A DNA stretch of 64,000 nucleotides from Bin5 sp965232575 (GTDB lineage Bacteria; Chloroflexota; Anaerolineae; Caldilineales; Caldilineaceae): the NCBI GenBank assembly GCA_965232575.1, contig CBDDPZ010000009.1, forward strand, positions 1,240,001 through 1,304,000, read 5' to 3'. A model generated the notes under the pieces. The model did no database searches. It saw nothing but the letters and a program-made list of their open reading frames with translations, and was not told the DNA's origin. How positions within the stretch are numbered: position 1 is the stretch's first letter; every line of letters begins with the position of its first letter. The position numbers and the translations under genes were made by a program. Below, piece after piece: positions 25,249 to 34,062 of this stretch.

Positions 25249-25860
25249 TTAGTCGGCGGCTTCACTCATTTCCGCCGGCATTGCGACGGGGAATGGCCAG
25301 TCGGTCGATACCATTTCCTGCTCTGCCAGTTCCTGTTCTTCGAGGGCGCGCGCCTCTGCGTCCTGCCGGTCATGAATCCCACGGGCGATGGCGTCGTCCA
25401 CGCTGCGTTCGGTCAGTTCCCAGGACTGTTCGAGCGCGAGGGCCAGTTCCGTGATGAGTAGAGCGCGGGCTTCGATCAGGGCTTCCTTGTCGGCTTCCGT
25501 CAGGTATTTGGAGGTCTCGCGCCAGGCCAGGTCGCGAACTGCGGCGGCAACCTGATTGGGGTGGCCCGAGTGGATCTGCTTTTCGATGGCGTTGCGCCGC
25601 ACCCTGAACTCGTCCGGCAGGTCGAGGGGATGTGTCTCAAGCGTCTCAAAGACACCGGAAATGAGGGAGACAGGCATAACTGGGCGTACGCCAGTCTGGT
25701 CGATTCGCCTCACCGGGACGTGTACGGTGAGGCGATTGTGTATGAACTCGATGACGTAATAGCGCTGGAAACCTTTGACCAGTTCCTTTTGCTGGAAAGC
25801 AACGATTTTGCCTGCGCCGTGGGACGGGTGGATTATGCTCTGCCCAATGTTGAAGCCCAT
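25249..25860 (-). CDS. carD: CarD-family transcription regulator
   Basis: 203 residues from the ATG at 25860 with GGAGG seven bases upstream; the longer frame has no such site. The N-terminal Tudor-like RNA polymerase-interaction domain is visible (IGQSIIHPSHGAGKIVAFQ and YYVIEFIHNRLTVHVPV), matching the CarD/CdnL/TRCF family. The C-terminal part is helical (residues 75-165) and would touch promoter DNA; a Glu/Ala-rich tail follows. CarD proteins stabilise the open promoter complex, especially on rRNA and growth genes. A leader of about 330 bases separates it from its predicted promoter, which is unusual for carD. Confidence 0.9.
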   Translation of the reverse strand: MGFNIGQSIIHPSHGAGKIVAFQQKELVKGFQRYYVIEFIHNRLTVHVPVRRIDQTGVRPVMPVSLISGVFETLETHPLDLPDEFRVRRNAIEKQIHSGHPNQVAAAVRDLAWRETSKYLTEADKEALIEARALLITELALALEQSWELTERSVDDAIARGIHDRQDAEARALEEQELAEQEMVSTDWPFPVAMPAEMSEAAD

Positions 25861-26194
25861 CTGAACCTCCCCGTTCACTTGAATGTCGACTTCAGCGCCC
25901 TGCGGGAACACGTTTCGCCGACCTGGCCTCAGGCGAGATGGCAAAGCTCACGTCTATACAGCCCGTAACCAGCGCCATTGCTGTTCCCGAGGCAAATGCG
26001 ATAGGAAATGTAATCTGCTCGATTGCCACCCTCAGTTCAGAAAGCCTGAATTGCGACGATCATTTCAGCGACAGGGATTTGAACTGTCGCACCCTGTTTT
26101 GACGGGCTGTTTTCAGCCCCGGTCGGATACCGACGACCGGCAGAAAGAACTTCAGCCGGGCCGTGTCTATAACCTGAAACAAGGGAATTCATGA
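25861..26194 (-). promoter_or_regulatory. Long structured 5' leader of carD, candidate RNA regulator
   Basis: Stem-loops lie in a row. GGGCTG/CAGCCC (26104-26109 with 26114-26119) has a TTTT loop in plus-strand notation. CCGG-TCGG pairs with CCGA and CCGG (26119-26140). GCGACAG (26068-26074) pairs with CTGTCGC (26084-26090). A second pairing, ACAGGG (26071-26076) with CCCTGT (26092-26097), uses overlapping bases and cannot coexist with the previous stem. That is the pattern of a switch. No known riboswitch family is recognised. On the minus strand GACAGTTCAAATCCCTGTC resembles a tRNA T-arm but does not pair as one. Confidence 0.45.
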
Positions 26195-26200
26195 CTTCAA

Positions 26201-26229
26201 ATCTTAACATGATTTGGGCGGCTTTTCAA
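26201..26229 (-). promoter_or_regulatory. Predicted carD promoter
   Basis: Minus strand TTGAAA (26229-26224) and TAAGAT (26206-26201) with 17-base spacing. Predicted start near 26194, giving the 330-base leader. Consensus match only. Confidence 0.55.
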
Positions 26230-26626
26230 TGAATCTTTGCGGATCGTTTGAGCAAAAAGATAAGACAAATTGGCGGCTGATTCGGGGAACGAATACTCTG
26301 GTAGGAAGGAAATGATCGATGCGAAAAGAGGGATCTTCAAGCCCGCAGAGGTGCTTTTATACGTTCTTGATGATTTCTGTGTGATTTGCCTACGATCTGT
26401 CTACGACGACAACAGCACTTTTTTTCTTCAGGGCATGGTGTTGGTCCGGGACCCTCAATTGGACGTGGAAAGGGCCTCAAAAAACCAGGTCCCCGGAGTC
26501 CTGAAAATAACTCTTCTGACGAACCGGGAGCAGGTCTTGGGCGCGAAGAGAAAGGGTTGGCTGCGAGGGAGCGCGAGCCTGTGCAGAGAGGGAACAGGAA
26601 CAGGGTCTAGAAACCTGCCAGCCTGC
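26230..26626. other. Intergenic, no gene supported
   Basis: About 400 bases between carD and the DNA glycosylase. A plus-strand frame (26270-26926) crosses it but its far half is antisense to the glycosylase gene. The stretch is relatively AT-rich, with runs of A and T near 26250 and 26430. I see no coding or RNA signature. Confidence 0.4.
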
Positions 26627-27241
26627 TCAAATCATCTGGTAACCGTGCCACAGGATGAAGGTGGCGAGACCGCGCCAGGGACGCCAAGGTTGGGCCATTG
26701 CGTCCAACTCCTGGCGGGAAGGGCGGGTAGCAAGATTCTTTACCTTTTGCGCACCGACGATTACGCCCAGATCGCTGGCGGGCCAGGCATCGGTCCGGCG
26801 CAAGGCGAACAGCAGATAGATTTCAGCGCTCCAGGGGCCGATTCCCGGCAACGCGGTAAGAGCTGTGCGAACGTCGTCGTCATCGTGCTCGGCGAGGCGG
26901 TCGAGATCGAGGCGCCCGTCGACTAGGGCAGCCGCGAGTTCGCGGCCGTAGCGGCCCTTCTGACGGCTGAATCCAATGGAACGGAGCGAGTCGTCGTCAA
27001 GCGCCAGGAATTTCGTCGGTTGGGGCGGGCCGATGGCATCGCAGAGGCGACGGTATGTGGAATCGGCCGAGGAGCGCGAGACCTGCTGGCCCAGGATGAT
27101 TTTCAGTATTGTGGGGAAACCCTGAGGCTGTTGACGCAGTTCGGGCGGTCCGTATTGGGTCAGGACTCTGGCCAGGTCGGCGTCCTGTGCCGCCAGGAAT
27201 TGCAGACCTTGGTTAAGCGTATCTTGGCTAAGAATCAACAT
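26627..27241 (-). CDS. DNA-3-methyladenine glycosylase II-like HhH-GPD protein
   Basis: 204 residues, the compact size of bacterial AlkA-like glycosylases without an N-terminal domain. It removes alkylated bases from DNA for base-excision repair. The helix-hairpin-helix is LPGIGPWSAEIYLLFALRRTDAWP (about residues 130-155) and the catalytic Asp follows in WPASDLG. ILGQQVSRSSADSTYRRL is the conserved helix of the first half. No iron-sulfur Cys cluster is present, as expected for AlkA rather than Nth. No operon partner is clear; the hydantoinase remnant lies upstream. Confidence 0.9.
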   Translation of the reverse strand: MLILSQDTLNQGLQFLAAQDADLARVLTQYGPPELRQQPQGFPTILKIILGQQVSRSSADSTYRRLCDAIGPPQPTKFLALDDDSLRSIGFSRQKGRYGRELAAALVDGRLDLDRLAEHDDDDVRTALTALPGIGPWSAEIYLLFALRRTDAWPASDLGVIVGAQKVKNLATRPSRQELDAMAQPWRPWRGLATFILWHGYQMI

Positions 27242-27357
27242 GACGATTCTGATCTCTTTCTGGTCAGGACGGTCCGGGCAAGTCCGAGAGAAACGAATCG
27301 GGATGTCTCAGGTGCGTTTATATCGTTTCGCAATGCGGTTGGTTCGTCCGCGGGAGG

Positions 27358-27459
27358 TCAACCGATGGATGCGGTCCGTTCCTGGTGGACGGCCAGATCT
27401 GCGAAGATAGGGCCGGCGGGCGTGATCAGTTGCCCATGCCTGATCACCAGGTCATACAT
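27358..27459 (-). pseudogene. Truncated N-terminus of a dihydropyrimidinase/hydantoinase-like amidohydrolase
   Basis: 33 codons, starting at an ATG that overlaps the nitroreductase stop (ATGTATGA) and ending in TGA. MYDLVIRHGQLITPAGPIF followed by an ADLAV strand and a terminal SIG looks like the first beta-strands of an amidohydrolase (typical form DLVIxNGxxVTPxG then DIAVxxGxIxxIG). The stop falls just after IG and no continuation is seen in the next 115 bases. It looks like the relic of a gene once translationally coupled to the nitroreductase. Confidence 0.5.
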
Positions 27460-28066
27460 AGTCGGGATGTGTTTCGCCCCACTTGGCGCTGAAGACCCGT
27501 TCAGATAGGGGATGGCGGCTTCGGGGGGCCAATTCGCGTTCTCGCATCGTTTCCGACAACATGGAGGGGTCAGCCAAGTAGCCGATGGCCGCGGAAACAA
27601 CCGGTTCAAAGTTGTCGGGAATCTCCAATAGTTCGCTTGCCTTTTCTCTGCGGAAACCGCCCATTTGATGGACATAGAGCCCGCTGGCCATCGCCTGAAT
27701 CGACAAGTGGGCCATAGCCTGGCCGACATCGTAATGGGCGTAGGCATTGGGGCCTCTGCCATTGTCGGGGTTCGGCTCGGTCATGGCGATAAGCAGAACG
27801 GAGGCATGCTGGCCCCATGACCGATTTGCCCCAACGAGCGTACTAAGGATGCGGGCAAATCCGTCCTGGTCTTGATGACGGGCGGCGAAGACAAAGTGCC
27901 ACGGTTGGAGGTTGCGCGAAGATGGCGCCCAACGGGCCGCCTCAAAGAGACTTCCCAAAACTTCCGCAGGGATAGGACGGTCGGCAAAAGCTCTGGGGCT
28001 CCAGCGACTGGAAAGCAGATCGTGGATAGGGTAGGTCGTGACAGCATGCTTATCAGTTTCGGGCAC
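27452..28066 (-). CDS. Nitroreductase family protein
   Basis: 204 residues from a GTG at 28066, with AAGGAG eight bases upstream. FMN-dependent oxidoreductase fold. The N-terminal RWSPRAFADRPIP and EAARWAPSSRNLQPWHFVFA contain the Arg and Ser/Asn contacts to FMN phosphate typical of the family; AHLSIQAMASGLYVHQMGG and AAIGYLADP complete the flavin site. These enzymes reduce nitroaromatics, quinones or flavins, or act in specialised dehydrogenations; the physiological substrate is not indicated. Its stop overlaps the start of the amidohydrolase remnant. Short gap to the upstream fusion gene. Confidence 0.9.
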   Translation of the reverse strand: MPETDKHAVTTYPIHDLLSSRWSPRAFADRPIPAEVLGSLFEAARWAPSSRNLQPWHFVFAARHQDQDGFARILSTLVGANRSWGQHASVLLIAMTEPNPDNGRGPNAYAHYDVGQAMAHLSIQAMASGLYVHQMGGFRREKASELLEIPDNFEPVVSAAIGYLADPSMLSETMRERELAPRSRHPLSERVFSAKWGETHPDYV

Positions 28067-28090
28067 AGATAGTCTCCTTGAAATATCGTC

Positions 28091-30355
28091 TCATTGGATC
28101 CTAAGAAGGACACAGTCGGTCGCCGCGCGAATTTCGTAGTTGCCCAGGGCAGCGGGAAGGAGGAGCCAGGATATCCCGTGAAATTCTACTGTCTCGCCAG
28201 ACCAGTGGAGGGATGCCCGACCGGAAAGCGCGCCCCAGATATGGAAGGAGGACCCGTCGCAGCCGTCCTTCCAGACGGCACCCTTGGCGCCAGTCAGGCG
28301 TTCGACGCGAAAGTAGGGGCAGGCTGTTTCCGCGCGCCCGGCTATGTCCAGATTGGCGGCGGCGGGACCGCCAATTGTGCGCAGGTCGGCCAGAGCCTCC
28401 CGCGTCCATCCTTCGGGGGCGACCAGAACCGGAGGCGCGGCGACTACGGGCTCGACCATGCGCCAGTCAATTACATCGAGAGCCTGGCTAACATGCAGAG
28501 GCCGGGTATGGCCGTCGGCGCCGGTGCGTCCCCAGTCGTAGAGGCGATAGGTAGTATCGCTGTTTTGCTGGATTTCGGCCACAATCGCGCCAGGCCCGAG
28601 GGCGTGGACGGTACCCGCGGGCAGGTAGAAGGCGTCACCGGCTCGAATGGGGACTCGATGGAGCATCGAATCGATGGCGCCGGTGGCGGCGGAGTCAGCA
28701 AAGCGCTCACGGTCGACGCCGGCTTTCAACCCATAAATGATCTCTGCATCAGGCTCGGCGTGGAGGATGATCCACAGTTCGGTCTTGCCGAGGTCGCCGG
28801 CATGTTCGCGGGCGTAAGTATCGTCGGGATGGACCTGGACGGAGAGCCAACGATTGGCGTCGAGGAGCTTAATCAGCAGGGGGAAGGATTCTGAATCGAC
28901 TGAATTGCCGAGGAGATGCTCTCCCCATTGCTGCTGGACTTCCGAGAGTGTTGCTCCCGCCATTGGGCCGGCTGCGACCTTGGATTGCCCGTTAGCATGG
29001 GCGGCGATCTCCCAGCTCTCGGCTACGATGCCGGCGGGCAGTTCTCTCCCCAGGTTGGTTTCCAAATTGCGTCCGCCCCAGACGTAGTCTTTGAAAACGG
29101 GCTGGAAGGAAAGGGGGTAGACGCCTGTAGCGGGAGCCGGAGTCAGCTCTTCATCTGAGTCGACAATCTGTTTCATGGCTTCTTCCTGGGCCTCTTCTTC
29201 GTCGGGGAAGGGCGGGAGATCGAGCATTTTATGCCAGGCGTATTCTCCCAGGATACGAAGGGAGGCGACAAGGGGCGCGGCCAGAATCGCGCCGAGCAGG
29301 CCGGCGAGGGAGGCGCCCATAATGACGCTGACCATTACAAGAAGAGGGTGCAGGTTCAGGGCTTTGCCGACGATACGGGGAACCAGCAGCGTGTTTTCGA
29401 TCTGCTGAATCACAATCATGGCCACGGCGACGGCGAGCGCGAACTGGAGAGGTGTCAAGCCGAAACTGGGGGCGCTCTGAAAAAAGGCTACGAAGATGGC
29501 TGCGCCGGCACCGGCCAGCGGCCCGATGACCGGCAGAAACTCCATGGCACCGGAGAGCAGGCCCAGACCGAGGGCATTGTCGACGCCCAGCGCGCCAAGT
29601 ACGACACTAACTAATATAAAGATGATGAGGGCAAGGAGTGCCTGTCCGCGCATGTAGGCCGCCCACACCTGGCTTACATGTGAGGTCAGGCGTTCGGCGT
29701 CGCGGCGAAATCCGGGTTTGTGGGCAATGTTGGCAATCATGCTGCCGATGCGGGGAATGTCGACAGCGACATAGATTGAGATGATGAAAATCAGAAGAAT
29801 CTGACCAAGGACTGAGACGGTTCCCGTGACTACGCTGGCGGCCAGACTACCGCCGCGACCCAGAATCGGTTGGAGTAGGCCAAACACCTGGCTGAAGAGC
29901 TCGTCCCAGCCGGGCAATTGGGGCAAAAGGCCGGCGACTGGAACGGTTACACCGGCGATTGCTATCGATTGAGGCAGTTGCTCCCGCAGAACTTGAAGCT
30001 GTGTGAGCGCGTCTTCGAACCAGTCAGGCAGGCGGCGGGAGAGGTCGAGAACCTGCTGAAAAGTGGTGACACCCACGAGCGAGAAGGTCGCTACGACGAG
30101 AATTGCCAGGGCCAGGTAGACGGCCAGGACTACAGTTACTCGATTTACAGGCGTGCGCCGGTCGATAAGCGAAATCAGCGGATGGAGCAGATAGGCCAAC
30201 AGTGCTGCAAGTACCACCTGCTGAAGGAGGCCGCGAAATACCCACACCAGTAGGCAGAACAGAGCCAGCGCGGAAACGGCGACGATGGCCTTTGTGGTAG
30301 TATTCCATGGGGGAGACGTAGGTTGCACGATGTCGTCCTGCGCACGTAGACGCAT
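28091..30355 (-). CDS. Fusion: AI-2E (PerM) family membrane protein + type I mannose-6-phosphate isomerase
   Basis: 754 residues in one frame. Residues 1-385 are an AI-2E/PerM-type permease: membrane helices, a long extracytoplasmic stretch (100-180), and the VPRIVGKALNLHPLLVMVSVIMGASLAG and GAILAAPL blocks near the end. Residues 412-754 are a small ManA-type isomerase beginning YPLSFQPVFKDYVWGG, with zinc ligands Gln507 and His509 (VQVHPDD), Glu526 (KTELWI) and His584 (GTVHALG). A 25-residue acidic linker joins them. ManA converts mannose-6-P and fructose-6-P in the cytosol. An internal Met394 (29176) could start a separate ManA, with no ribosome site obvious. Starts nine bases after the helicase gene. 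Confidence 0.85.
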   Translation of the reverse strand: MRLRAQDDIVQPTSPPWNTTTKAIVAVSALALFCLLVWVFRGLLQQVVLAALLAYLLHPLISLIDRRTPVNRVTVVLAVYLALAILVVATFSLVGVTTFQQVLDLSRRLPDWFEDALTQLQVLREQLPQSIAIAGVTVPVAGLLPQLPGWDELFSQVFGLLQPILGRGGSLAASVVTGTVSVLGQILLIFIISIYVAVDIPRIGSMIANIAHKPGFRRDAERLTSHVSQVWAAYMRGQALLALIIFILVSVVLGALGVDNALGLGLLSGAMEFLPVIGPLAGAGAAIFVAFFQSAPSFGLTPLQFALAVAVAMIVIQQIENTLLVPRIVGKALNLHPLLVMVSVIMGASLAGLLGAILAAPLVASLRILGEYAWHKMLDLPPFPDEEEAQEEAMKQIVDSDEELTPAPATGVYPLSFQPVFKDYVWGGRNLETNLGRELPAGIVAESWEIAAHANGQSKVAAGPMAGATLSEVQQQWGEHLLGNSVDSESFPLLIKLLDANRWLSVQVHPDDTYAREHAGDLGKTELWIILHAEPDAEIIYGLKAGVDRERFADSAATGAIDSMLHRVPIRAGDAFYLPAGTVHALGPGAIVAEIQQNSDTTYRLYDWGRTGADGHTRPLHVSQALDVIDWRMVEPVVAAPPVLVAPEGWTREALADLRTIGGPAAANLDIAGRAETACPYFRVERLTGAKGAVWKDGCDGSSFHIWGALSGRASLHWSGETVEFHGISWLLLPAALGNYEIRAATDCVLLRIQ

Positions 30356-30364
30356 AGCAGTTGC

Positions 30365-32755
30365 CTATAGGATCTTCAGATTTGCCAACGACGCCATGAA
30401 TTTCTTGACGCCCAAGTTCGGGAAGGCGACCGAAACTTCCTCTTCGCCACCTATTACAATGCTGTCGATCACCATGCCCACGCCAAACTTGGGATGTTCC
30501 ACGCTTTGGCGGCGTTTGAAGAGGGTGGGGGCTTCAGTTTTTGCCGGGCGACGGCGGGGGCGTCGGGACTGGGAGCGGTTGGAGGATGCAGGACCCGCAG
30601 TCCTGTAGGCGTTGGGCGCCCCCGAGTCGTAATTGCCGTCCCTGTATCTACCGAACATGGCGGGGCCGTCCAGCCAGCTGGTGGCTCGGTCGTAGGCGGC
30701 GGCCTGGCGGCTGCGGCGGTCGACCTGGCCGCTCAACAGTTCCTCAGGGATGTCTTCCAAGAACCGGCTGGCGGTCTGCAGTTCGCTGTTGCCCCACATG
30801 GCGCGTTGGGAGGCGTGGACCAGGTAGAGGCGATGCTTGGCGCGGGTGATGCCGACGTAGGCGAGGCGGCGCTCTTCGGCCATATCCTCCTCGTCCTCGC
30901 TGCGAATGCTACGGGCGTGCGGCAGCAGGCCCTCTTCCATTCCGACCATAAAGACGGTGGGGAACTCCAGTCCCTTGGCCGTGTGCAGAGTCATCAGGGT
31001 CAGAGCGTCTTCATTCTCTTCGTAATCGTCCTGCTCGCTGACGAGGCTGATTTCCTGCAAGAAAAGGCCGAGCGGGTCCTGTCCGGGTTCCAGGTCGTCG
31101 AGGCCGGGACGGTATTGGGTGGCAACGGCGCGCAGTTCGTTAATGTTATCGAAGCGTTCCTCGCCCTCGTCGCTGCCGTCCCGCAGGCGATCAAGGTAGC
31201 CTGAATCTGCCAGGATCCGATCGAGCAGCGCGGCTACATCTTCGTATTGAACTGCGGCTGCCAAGCGCACCCAAGAATCCAACAAGAAGGTGAATCGGAG
31301 CAAGGCGTTGCGGGCCCGTGCGGCAAACGGCGCCGGGGAGAGCGAGAGAGGAGCGTCATTATCTTCCCTCTCGCCGCCGTCGCTGATCAGGGTCTGTAAT
31401 GCTTGCCATTCGCTTACGGAGTCGGAGGCAGCCCAGTTCTTGAGCTGTTCATAGGTTTGGGCGCCAATGCCGCGAGGGGGCACGTTGATGACGCGGTCGA
31501 GCGCCATCGTGGCGACAGGGTTCTGAACAAGGCGGAGATAGGCGAGGACGTCTTTGATTTCACGGCGCTCGTAGAAGCGGGTTGCGCCGACCAGCCGGTA
31601 GCGAAGATTGCGACGGACACAAGCTTCTTCGAGGGCACGACTTTGGGCGTTTGTGCGGTAGACGACCGCGGCTGCGCCGGGTCCCATGCCGCTTTGTGCT
31701 GTCAGGCGGGAGGCTTCGTCGAGCACGTATTCGGCCTCTTCGACTTCGTTGTAGGCTTCGTGGAGGGTAACTTTGAGGCCACTGCCCTGGTCTGTACGCA
31801 GGTTTTTGGGTGTGCGGTTCGTGTTTTTGGCAATGACCGCGTTGGCGACATCGAGAATGTTCTGCGTACTGCGATAATTTTGTTCGAGGAGGACGACATT
31901 GGCGGCGGGGTAGTCACGGCGAAAGCGAAGGACGTTGCGGTAGTCGGCGCCGCGAAAGCGGTAGATCGACTGGTCCTCGTCGCCGACGACAAAGAGGTTG
32001 CCTCTGCCGTCCGGCGGGCCTACGAAGAGCGAAGCCATCTCGTACTGGGCCGTGTTTGTATCTTGAAATTCATCTACCAGCACGTAGCGCCATTTGTCCT
32101 GATATTTGCGGCGGATATCTTCGTTTTTGTCCAGGAGGTGGACTGCATGCATTAACAGGTCATCGAAGTCCATGGCGTTGTTGAGGCGCAAGAACTGCTG
32201 GTAGCGGCCGTAGACCCGGTCGCAGATTTCCTGCATGTATCCGTCGGCGCTGACGAGCTCCGGTGTCAGCAGGTCGTTTTTCCAATTTCCGATTTGTGCC
32301 AGGACGGCGCGCGGGCTGAAACGCTTCTCATCCAGCTGCATCTCTTTCATGATTTCGCGGACAAGGGCCAGCTGGTCGGCGGTGTCGTAGATGACCCAGT
32401 TGCGCTGAAAACCTGCGGCTTCCACCTCTACGCGCAGTACGCGGGCGCAGACGGCGTGAAAGGTGCCGATGGTCAGCCCGCCGAGGCTACGGCGCCGGCC
32501 CTCGCCTGGCGGGGGGAAATGGTGCCCGATCAACTCTTCAACGCGGTCGCCCATCTCTTTGGCGGCTTTGTTGGTGAAGGTTACGGCGAGGACATGCCAG
32601 GGGTCGATCTTCTTTTCTTCGATCAGGTAGGCGATACGCTGGGTCAGGACGCGGGTTTTGCCGGATCCGGGGCCTGCCAGAACGAGGACAGGGCCTTCTG
32701 TCGCCTGAACCGCGGCCTTCTGCTGGTCGTTCAAACCGTCAAGAATCTGAGACAT
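30365..32755 (-). CDS. pcrA: UvrD/PcrA-type ATP-dependent DNA helicase
   Basis: 796 residues, superfamily 1A 3'-5' helicase. Motifs in order: Q motif (LNDQQKAAV), Walker A GPGSGKTRVL (about residue 30), Ia TFTNKAAKEM, II VDEFQDTN, III VVGDEDQSIYRFRGA, IV LEQNYRS, V TLHTAKGLEFPTVFMVGMEEG, VI RRLAYVGITRAKHRLYL. The C-terminal tail ends in a short basic stretch (SRRPRRRPAKTE) and a VEHPKFGVGMV segment typical of PcrA, which binds RNA polymerase. Works in DNA repair and displacement of proteins from DNA. Followed closely by the permease-isomerase fusion gene. Confidence 0.96.
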   Translation of the reverse strand: MSQILDGLNDQQKAAVQATEGPVLVLAGPGSGKTRVLTQRIAYLIEEKKIDPWHVLAVTFTNKAAKEMGDRVEELIGHHFPPPGEGRRRSLGGLTIGTFHAVCARVLRVEVEAAGFQRNWVIYDTADQLALVREIMKEMQLDEKRFSPRAVLAQIGNWKNDLLTPELVSADGYMQEICDRVYGRYQQFLRLNNAMDFDDLLMHAVHLLDKNEDIRRKYQDKWRYVLVDEFQDTNTAQYEMASLFVGPPDGRGNLFVVGDEDQSIYRFRGADYRNVLRFRRDYPAANVVLLEQNYRSTQNILDVANAVIAKNTNRTPKNLRTDQGSGLKVTLHEAYNEVEEAEYVLDEASRLTAQSGMGPGAAAVVYRTNAQSRALEEACVRRNLRYRLVGATRFYERREIKDVLAYLRLVQNPVATMALDRVINVPPRGIGAQTYEQLKNWAASDSVSEWQALQTLISDGGEREDNDAPLSLSPAPFAARARNALLRFTFLLDSWVRLAAAVQYEDVAALLDRILADSGYLDRLRDGSDEGEERFDNINELRAVATQYRPGLDDLEPGQDPLGLFLQEISLVSEQDDYEENEDALTLMTLHTAKGLEFPTVFMVGMEEGLLPHARSIRSEDEEDMAEERRLAYVGITRAKHRLYLVHASQRAMWGNSELQTASRFLEDIPEELLSGQVDRRSRQAAAYDRATSWLDGPAMFGRYRDGNYDSGAPNAYRTAGPASSNRSQSRRPRRRPAKTEAPTLFKRRQSVEHPKFGVGMVIDSIVIGGEEEVSVAFPNLGVKKFMASLANLKIL

Positions 32756-32857
32756 GTAAACCTATACCTGTTGCGGAATTCCTAGTGTAGGACGGGGGTG
32801 AAAGCTCATCAGGTCGATGGCAGGAATGCGGCGGCATGCAGCAGGATCGAAGTATTC

Positions 32858-34003
32858 TTACCATTCCTCCAACTGAAAGCTCTCCCCGTTCAATAAACGC
32901 ACATAGCTGTCATAGCGTTCCGGGGAAACTTTGCCATCTCCCGCGGCCTGGCGTACGGCGCAGTCCGGCTCGTGGTCGTGGGTACAGTTTGGAAAGTGGC
33001 AGTCGTTCACGTAGGGCTTGAGGTCGACAAAGTAGAAGCCAAGACTACCCGGGGCGAGCTCGTACAGGCCCAGTTCGCGTATACCAGGGGTATCGGCTAT
33101 GTAGGTAGTATCTCCCAGGGGTAGGCGAAAAAGCTGGGCGTTACGCGTTGTGTGACGGCCTTTGCCTTCGAAGCTGCGCAGCTTGCCCACGCGCAGATTC
33201 AGCTGCGGATGGATGGCGTTGATGAGCTCGCTCTTACCCACGCCGCTCGGCCCGGTAACGACCGTCAATTTGTCAGTGAGCAACCGACGCAGCTGCTCGA
33301 ATTCTTTGGATTCAACGGGACCGGAAGCGTTGTGGACGGGGACGACTTCGAATCGCTCGGTTGCGCTCACGTAGAGGAGAGGATAACCCAACTTTTCGTA
33401 GAGGAGGAATATCTCGCGAGCGGCCTCCAGGCCGGTCAGGTCGATCTTGTTGACGACGATCACGGCGGGAAGTTCGTTGGCTTCGGCGATCACCAGAAAG
33501 CGGTCCAGCATGCGCAGGTGGGGTTCCGGGTCCTGCACGGCGAAGACGATCAGTACCTGATCGGGATTGGCAACGAGCACGTCTTCGGCAGGACGAGAGG
33601 ATCCGGGCAGCTGGCGGCTCAGTGTTGAGTCCCGCTCTTCGACAGAGTCGATCAGACCGGTACGTTTGCCCTCGAGGACGACCTGAACCCGGTCGCCGAC
33701 GGCAACAAGTGTCAGGTCTTTGGCTCGTTCCTGGAGCAGCCGTCCGCGCACACGGCAGCTAATCAGTTTGTCATCCGGGATAGAGACATCGTAGTGATGC
33801 CCTCTTGCGCGCACGACGACACCAGCCACGGTCCGCTCCCTCTTCTTCGGTTTTGGTTTACTCTTGGCCGGGGCGTCGAAATAGTCGTCCTCGTAGGCTT
33901 CATCCCAGCTTTCGTAGGCTTCGGTGTTTCTTGGCAAGGGCAACTCCTGAGGGAACTTCCTGGGCAACGGGTTCGCCTTCTCCAGGCGAATTGATTTCGG
34001 CAC
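32858..34003 (-). CDS. rsgA: Ribosome small-subunit-dependent GTPase A
   Basis: 381 residues from a GTG at 34003; no strong ribosome site, but no ATG fits better. The first 60 residues are charged and low-complexity, ahead of an OB-fold (VVVRARGHHYDV to VEERDSTLSRQLPGSSRPAEDVLVANPDQVLIV). The GTPase domain is circularly permuted as in all RsgA: G4 (VVNKIDL) precedes G1 (GPSGVGKS) and G3 (DTPGI). The zinc finger CHFPNCTHDHEPDCAV follows near the C-terminus. RsgA helps mature the 30S subunit. The acidic/basic N-terminal extension is longer than in E. coli and of unknown role. Confidence 0.96.
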   Translation of the reverse strand: MPKSIRLEKANPLPRKFPQELPLPRNTEAYESWDEAYEDDYFDAPAKSKPKPKKRERTVAGVVVRARGHHYDVSIPDDKLISCRVRGRLLQERAKDLTLVAVGDRVQVVLEGKRTGLIDSVEERDSTLSRQLPGSSRPAEDVLVANPDQVLIVFAVQDPEPHLRMLDRFLVIAEANELPAVIVVNKIDLTGLEAAREIFLLYEKLGYPLLYVSATERFEVVPVHNASGPVESKEFEQLRRLLTDKLTVVTGPSGVGKSELINAIHPQLNLRVGKLRSFEGKGRHTTRNAQLFRLPLGDTTYIADTPGIRELGLYELAPGSLGFYFVDLKPYVNDCHFPNCTHDHEPDCAVRQAAGDGKVSPERYDSYVRLLNGESFQLEEW

Positions 34004-34062
34004 AAGTGTATCAATGCAAGGGCCCGATTGGCAACCTGCCGGCTGCGCCGGCGGCTAATGCG

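Noticed and set aside
26068..26090. A tRNA-like T-arm in the carD leader
   Set aside because: The stem closes around a 9-base loop and no acceptor, D or anticodon arms can be paired around it; treated as a leader hairpin.
26270..26926. A 218-codon plus-strand frame between carD and the glycosylase
   Set aside because: Its second half is antisense to the HhH-GPD glycosylase gene and the first half has no pattern.
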